From: Actinomycetes bacterium
GTDB lineage: Bacteria; Actinomycetota; Actinomycetes; Actinomycetales; Microbacteriaceae
NCBI GenBank assembly: GCA_023390155.1
Contig: JAEWDJ010000063.1
Span: 1 to 17,345 of the forward strand
Direction: 5' to 3'
DNA: 17,345 nt
The notes under the pieces: model-generated
Told to the model about the DNA's origin: nothing
The model's input: only the letters and a program-made list of their open reading frames with translations
Databases searched by the model: none
Shown here: piece after piece, positions 14,226 to 17,345 of the stretch
Layout of the letters: every line of letters starts with the position of its first letter
How positions within the stretch are numbered: position 1 is the stretch's first letter
Translations under genes and position numbers: made by a program

Positions 14226-15713
14226 ATGACGGTTCCCGCACTCTCGCTCGCGTCCGATTCCTCCGCCCTCTCCCCCGCCGACATCCTGGTCGTCGGCGCG
14301 CGCGTCGCCCGCGACGAGATCACGGTGCTCTCCGGAGACGACCGGGAGGCGCTGGCCGCGCAGCTCGCCGCCGTCGGCTTCGGCGGCGGTCGCGACGAGC
14401 TCGTCCGGCTGCCCGGCGCCGAGGGCCGCGCCGCCGTCGCGGTGATCGGCCTCGGCGAGGAGCTCGACGAGGACGCCCTGCGCTATGCCGCCGGCAGCGC
14501 CGTGCGTCAGCTGGCCGGCGCGGCCCACGTCGCCCTCGATCTCCCCGCCTCCGACGACTCCCGGCTCGGCGCCGTCGCGGAGGGAGCGGCACTCGGCTCC
14601 TACGCCTTCACCGACTACCGCGAGAAGAGCTCGGCGAAGACGCCCGTCGCATCCCTCACGGTGATCGGCTCGCCCGCGACGGCGTCGGCGGACGACCTCC
14701 TCGCGCGCGCCTCGGCCGTCGCCGGCGCCGCGAGCCTCGTGAAGGACCTCGTCAACACTCCCCCGCTCGACCTCTACCCCGAGACGTTCGCCGAGCGCGC
14801 CGAGCAGGCCGCCTCAGGTCTGCCGGTCGACATCACCGTGTGGGACGAGGCCGCACTCGCCGAGGGCGGCTTCGGCGGCATCCTGGGCGTCGGCCAGGGC
14901 TCGACGCGGCCGCCGCGGCTCGTGAAGGTGTCGTACGCGCCCGCGGGCGCCTCGCGCCACCTCGCGCTGGTGGGCAAGGGCATCACCTTCGACTCGGGCG
15001 GCCTCTCGCTCAAGCCGGCGTCCGGCATGGTCGGGATGAAGTACGACATGACCGGCGCGGCCACCGTGCTCGCCGTCGCGCTGGCCGCCGCCCGTCTCGA
15101 ACTCCCCGTGCGGGTGACCGCGTGGCTGTGCCTCGCCGAGAACATGCCGTCCGGATCCGCGATCCGCCCGAACGACGTGCTGCGCATCCGCGACGGGCGC
15201 ACCGTCGAGGTGCTGAACACGGACGCCGAGGGCCGGCTCGTGCTCGCGGACGGCCTCGCCGCCGCCAGCGAGGAGCGGCCGGACGCGATCGTCGACGTCG
15301 CCACCCTCACCGGCGCCGCGATGGTCGCCCTCGGTACCCGGTACGCCGCGGTGATGGGCTCGGACGATCTCGTCGAGGACGTCCTCTCGGCCGCGCGGGC
15401 CAGCGGCGAACTGCTCTGGCCGATGCCGCTCGCCGCCGAGCTGCGCGCGACCATCAACTCGGACGTCGCGGACATCGCGAACGCCAACCCGGGGGTGACC
15501 GCGGGCGGGATGCTGCTCGCCGGCGTGTTCCTCCAGGAGTTCGTCGGCCGCGCCGGCGACGAGGACGACGCCCCGCGCATCCCGTGGGCCCACCTCGACA
15601 TCGCCGGGCCCGCGAAGGGCCCCGCGTCGCCGTACGGCTTCACCGGCAAGGGCCCGTCCGCCGTCAGCGTACGGGCGCTCATCCGTTTGGCCGAGGACAT
15701 TTCCCGGAAGTAG
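14226..15713 (+). CDS. pepA: Leucyl aminopeptidase (M17)
   Basis: This 495-residue M17 metallo-aminopeptidase releases N-terminal residues from peptides as a cytosolic hexamer. The C-terminal catalytic domain is complete. VGKGITFDSGGLSLKP gives Lys251, Asp256 and Lys263; MKYDMTGAATV gives Asp274; NTDAEGRLVLAD gives Asp333, Glu335 and Arg337. These correspond with a constant offset of 19 to Lys270, Asp275, Lys282, Asp293, Asp352, Glu354 and Arg356 of E. coli PepA, so both metals and the bicarbonate-binding Arg are kept. The frame is open to 14157, but ATG 14226 is preferred because it matches the family N-terminus and sits 6 nt after a -10 box. Some PepA proteins also bind DNA; nothing here shows that. 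Confidence 0.94.
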   Translation: MTVPALSLASDSSALSPADILVVGARVARDEITVLSGDDREALAAQLAAVGFGGGRDELVRLPGAEGRAAVAVIGLGEELDEDALRYAAGSAVRQLAGAAHVALDLPASDDSRLGAVAEGAALGSYAFTDYREKSSAKTPVASLTVIGSPATASADDLLARASAVAGAASLVKDLVNTPPLDLYPETFAERAEQAASGLPVDITVWDEAALAEGGFGGILGVGQGSTRPPRLVKVSYAPAGASRHLALVGKGITFDSGGLSLKPASGMVGMKYDMTGAATVLAVALAAARLELPVRVTAWLCLAENMPSGSAIRPNDVLRIRDGRTVEVLNTDAEGRLVLADGLAAASEERPDAIVDVATLTGAAMVALGTRYAAVMGSDDLVEDVLSAARASGELLWPMPLAAELRATINSDVADIANANPGVTAGGMLLAGVFLQEFVGRAGDEDDAPRIPWAHLDIAGPAKGPASPYGFTGKGPSAVSVRALIRLAEDISRK

Positions 15714-15724
15714 TAGGGTCGTAT

Positions 15725-15744
15725 GGGCGAGAAGATCTCGTCCC
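15725..15744. other. Inverted repeat 1 between pepA and lpd
   Basis: GGGCGAGA pairs with TCTCG-t-CCC around a central AGA, an 8-bp stem with one bulged T, starting 12 nt after the pepA stop. The core CGAGA-AGA-TCTCG is an exact palindrome with a 3-nt centre. It could be an operator half of the lpd promoter or part of the pepA 3' end. Confidence 0.4.
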
Positions 15745-15752
15745 GAACAGCG

Positions 15753-15781
15753 CCTGCCCGCGAGTCACCCCTCGGGGCAGG
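15753..15781 (+). terminator. Strong stem-loop between pepA and lpd
   Basis: CCTGCCC-g-CGAG pairs with CTCG-GGGCAGG around a 6-nt loop TCACCC, an 11-bp stem with one bulged G. It lies 40 nt after the pepA stop and 38 nt before the lpd start, with no U-tract. A terminator of pepA or a leader structure of lpd are both possible. Confidence 0.5.
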
Positions 15782-15794
15782 TTCGTGTCACGAA
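15782..15794. promoter_or_regulatory. Operator-like perfect palindrome upstream of lpd
   Basis: TTCGTGTCACGAA has exact 6-bp arms around one central base. It begins at the base after the preceding stem-loop and lies 25 nt before the lpd GTG, where a dimeric regulator could block transcription or a hairpin could form in the leader. No regulator is assigned. Confidence 0.45.
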
Positions 15795-15819
15795 TCCTGA
15801 TGCGCGAGGGAGTTACTGG

Positions 15820-17193
15820 GTGTCTGAGCAGAACTTTGACATTGTGGTGCTCGGCGGTGGGAGTGGAGGCTACGCAGCAGCGCTGCGTGCGGCCGAGCTC
15901 GGCTTCACCGTTGGCATGATCGAGAAGGACAAGGTCGGCGGCACCTGCCTGCACCGCGGCTGCATCCCGACCAAGGCGCTGCTCCACGCGGCCGAGGTCG
16001 CGGACTACTCCCGCGAGTCGGCGAAGTACGGCATCATCACCCAGCTCCAGGGCGTCGACATCAACGGCGTCACCGAGTACCGCCAGGGCATCATCGCGAA
16101 GAAGTACAAGGGCCTCCAGGGTCTCGTGAAGGCCCGCGGCATCACCGTCATCGAGGGCGAGGGCCGCCTCACCTCCCCGACGACCGTCCAGGTCGGCGAG
16201 GACACCATCGTCGGCAAGCACGTCGTGCTCGCCACCGGCTCCTACTCGCGCAGCCTCCCCGGCCTCGAGATCGGCGGCCGCGTCATCACCAGCGAGCAGG
16301 CCCTCGAGCTCGACTTCGTCCCCAAGAAGGTCGCGGTCCTCGGCGGCGGCGTCATCGGCGTCGAGTTCGCCAGCGTCTGGAAGTCGTTCGGCGCCGAGGT
16401 GACCATCATCGAGGCCCTCCCGCACCTCGTCCCCAACGAGGACGAGTCCATCAGCAAGTCGCTCGAGCGCGCGTTCCGCCGCCGCGGCATCGACTACCGC
16501 CTCGGCGTCCGCTTCTCCGGCGTGACCCAGAACGAGAGCGGCGTCGTCGTCTCGCTCGAGAACGGCGACACCGTCGAGGCCGAGCTGCTGCTCGTCGCCG
16601 TCGGCCGCGGCCCGCAGACCGCGAACCTCGGCTACGAGGAGGTCGGCATCTCGATGGACCGCGGCTTCGTCCTCACCGACGAGCGCCTCCAGACCAACGT
16701 CCCGGGCGTCTACGCCGTCGGCGACATCGTCCCCGGCCTGCAGCTCGCGCACCGCGGCTTCCAGCAGGGCATCTTCGTCGCGGAGGAGATCGCGGGCCTC
16801 AACCCGATCGTCGTCCCCGACGTCAACATCCCCAAGGTCACCTACTGCGACCCCGAGGTCGCCTCCATCGGCCTCAGCGAGGCCAAGGCGGTCGAGCAGT
16901 ACGGCGCTGACCAGGTCAGCAGCTACGACTACAGCCTCGCCGGCAACGGCAAGAGCGAGATCATCGGCACCAGCGGCACCGTCAAGGTCGTCCGCGTCAA
17001 CGACGGCCCCGTCGTCGGTGTCCACATGATCGGCGCCCGTGTCGGCGAGCTCATCGGTGAAGCGCAGCTCGCCGTCAACTGGGAGGCGTACCCGGAGGAC
17101 ATCGCTCCGTTCATCCACGCCCACCCCACCCAGAACGAGTCGCTCGGCGAGGCCTTCCTGTACCTCGCGGGCAAGCCGCTGCACACCCTCTAA
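15820..17193 (+). CDS. lpd: Dihydrolipoamide dehydrogenase (E3)
   Basis: This 457-residue flavoprotein reoxidises dihydrolipoyl groups of 2-oxo-acid dehydrogenase complexes with NAD+. FAD binding is by VVLGGGSGGYAA (9-20) and the T-x-x-x-x-x-GD motif near 297-303 (YAVGDI). The redox disulfide is Cys43/Cys48 in GGTCLHRGCIPTK. The NAD-binding motif is VAVLGGGVIGVEFAS (171-185). The C-terminal interface domain has the catalytic dyad His435 and Glu440 in HAHPTQNE. Length and motifs are standard for E3. It starts at GTG 15820 with AGGGAG ending 7 nt upstream. Codons end almost uniformly in C or G, as for a highly expressed gene. sucB follows 68 bp downstream, so it serves the 2-oxoglutarate and/or pyruvate dehydrogenase complexes. 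Confidence 0.97.
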   Translation: MSEQNFDIVVLGGGSGGYAAALRAAELGFTVGMIEKDKVGGTCLHRGCIPTKALLHAAEVADYSRESAKYGIITQLQGVDINGVTEYRQGIIAKKYKGLQGLVKARGITVIEGEGRLTSPTTVQVGEDTIVGKHVVLATGSYSRSLPGLEIGGRVITSEQALELDFVPKKVAVLGGGVIGVEFASVWKSFGAEVTIIEALPHLVPNEDESISKSLERAFRRRGIDYRLGVRFSGVTQNESGVVVSLENGDTVEAELLLVAVGRGPQTANLGYEEVGISMDRGFVLTDERLQTNVPGVYAVGDIVPGLQLAHRGFQQGIFVAEEIAGLNPIVVPDVNIPKVTYCDPEVASIGLSEAKAVEQYGADQVSSYDYSLAGNGKSEIIGTSGTVKVVRVNDGPVVGVHMIGARVGELIGEAQLAVNWEAYPEDIAPFIHAHPTQNESLGEAFLYLAGKPLHTL

Positions 17194-17200
17194 GTCCGCG

Positions 17201-17222
17201 TTGCCGCGGCCCGCGGCAGCAA
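17201..17222 (+). terminator. Hairpin between lpd and sucB
   Basis: TGCCGCG-GCC-CGCGGCA (17202-17218) is a perfect 7-bp GC-rich hairpin 8 nt after the lpd stop, followed by CAATAAG rather than a U-tract. It could attenuate read-through into sucB or protect the 3' end of lpd mRNA. Confidence 0.45.
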
Positions 17223-17228
17223 TAAGCT
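17201..17228 (+). promoter_or_regulatory. Candidate internal promoter of sucB
   Basis: TTGCCG (17201-17206), 16 nt, then TAAGCT (17223-17228) resembles a housekeeping promoter. It would give a leader of about 27 nt carrying AAGGAG (17248-17253), 8 nt from ATG. The -35 overlaps the hairpin stem, so the same bases may serve in RNA from lpd or in DNA for sucB. Confidence 0.35.
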
Positions 17229-17261
17229 ACTGAACGATCAGGTTTTGAAGGAGAGAAGCTC

Positions 17262-17345
17262 ATGAGCGAATCCGTCAGCCTCCCGGCACTCGGCGAGAGT
17301 GTCACGGAAGGCACGGTCACCCGCTGGCTGAAGAACGTTGGCGAC
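17262..17345 (+). CDS. sucB: 2-oxo acid dehydrogenase E2 acyltransferase (partial)
   Basis: Only the first 28 codons are present. SESVSLPALGESVTEGTVTRWLKNVGD is the start of a lipoyl domain; the ALGESVTEGT signature is that of E2 subunits of the 2-oxoglutarate/pyruvate dehydrogenase complexes, named SucB or DlaT in actinobacteria. The lipoyl lysine and catalytic domain lie beyond the window. A strong AAGGAG lies 8 nt before the ATG. The position directly after lpd supports an E2-E3 pairing. Confidence 0.88.
   Translation, partial: MSESVSLPALGESVTEGTVTRWLKNVGD

Overview
The window is about 17.3 kb of very GC-rich chromosome with strongly biased codons, dense short-gap genes and GTG starts. 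Gene families and order (sepH end, parC, parE, a DUF7455 protein, an alr pair, murT/gatD, sigA, PAC2, pepA, lpd, sucB) indicate an actinobacterium of the order Micrococcales, most likely Microbacteriaceae (Leifsonia- or Microbacterium-like). The family placement is inference from recalled gene order and from the cell-wall genes described below. No phage, insertion sequence, CRISPR or RNA gene is visible, so this is core chromosome.

Layout. 1-142: 3' end of sepH (cell division), converging on a phosphodiesterase/alkaline-phosphatase superfamily gene (177-1310, minus). 1367-3859 and 3905-5989: the two topoisomerase IV subunits, parC (plus) and parE (minus), facing each other. 6203-8260: a plus-strand run of a small zinc-ribbon-like DUF7455 protein and two overlapping alanine-racemase-family genes. 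8257-11580: a minus-strand run sigA, murT, gatD, whose last stop codon shares the tetranucleotide CTAG with the stop of the second racemase gene. 11820-13160: an MFS transporter (minus). 13192-14121: a PAC2 protein (minus). 14226-15713: leucyl aminopeptidase pepA (plus). 15820-17193: dihydrolipoamide dehydrogenase lpd (plus). 17262 to the end: start of the E2 acyltransferase gene sucB.

The centre (6474-10244) is the part worth most attention. The two racemase genes carry complementary halves of one active site. The upstream short protein has lost the PLP lysine (Arg in RADAYGHG) and most of the barrel, but keeps the catalytic tyrosine and Met-Asp of the C-terminal domain. The downstream protein keeps a complete PLP barrel but has lost the tyrosine segment. 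In ordinary Alr homodimers these two parts come from different subunits, so this looks like an obligate heterodimer with a single active site. Facing it, the murT/gatD pair, which in other Gram-positives amidates D-glutamate of lipid II, has a GatD with Ala in place of the nucleophilic Cys and a MurT with no cysteine and no zinc ribbon. A ligase without a working glutaminase suggests an amine donor other than glutamine-derived ammonia. That would fit the B-type peptidoglycan of Microbacteriaceae, where the alpha-carboxyl of D-Glu carries an amino acid or diamino-acid bridge. The motif changes are seen directly; the biochemical reading is inference.

Regulatory features include three genes (MFS, PAC2, pepA) whose start codon lies exactly 6 nt after a TANNNT -10 box, as expected for leaderless mRNAs. 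There are also three consecutive inverted repeats between pepA and lpd, and a nested hairpin in the parE leader.
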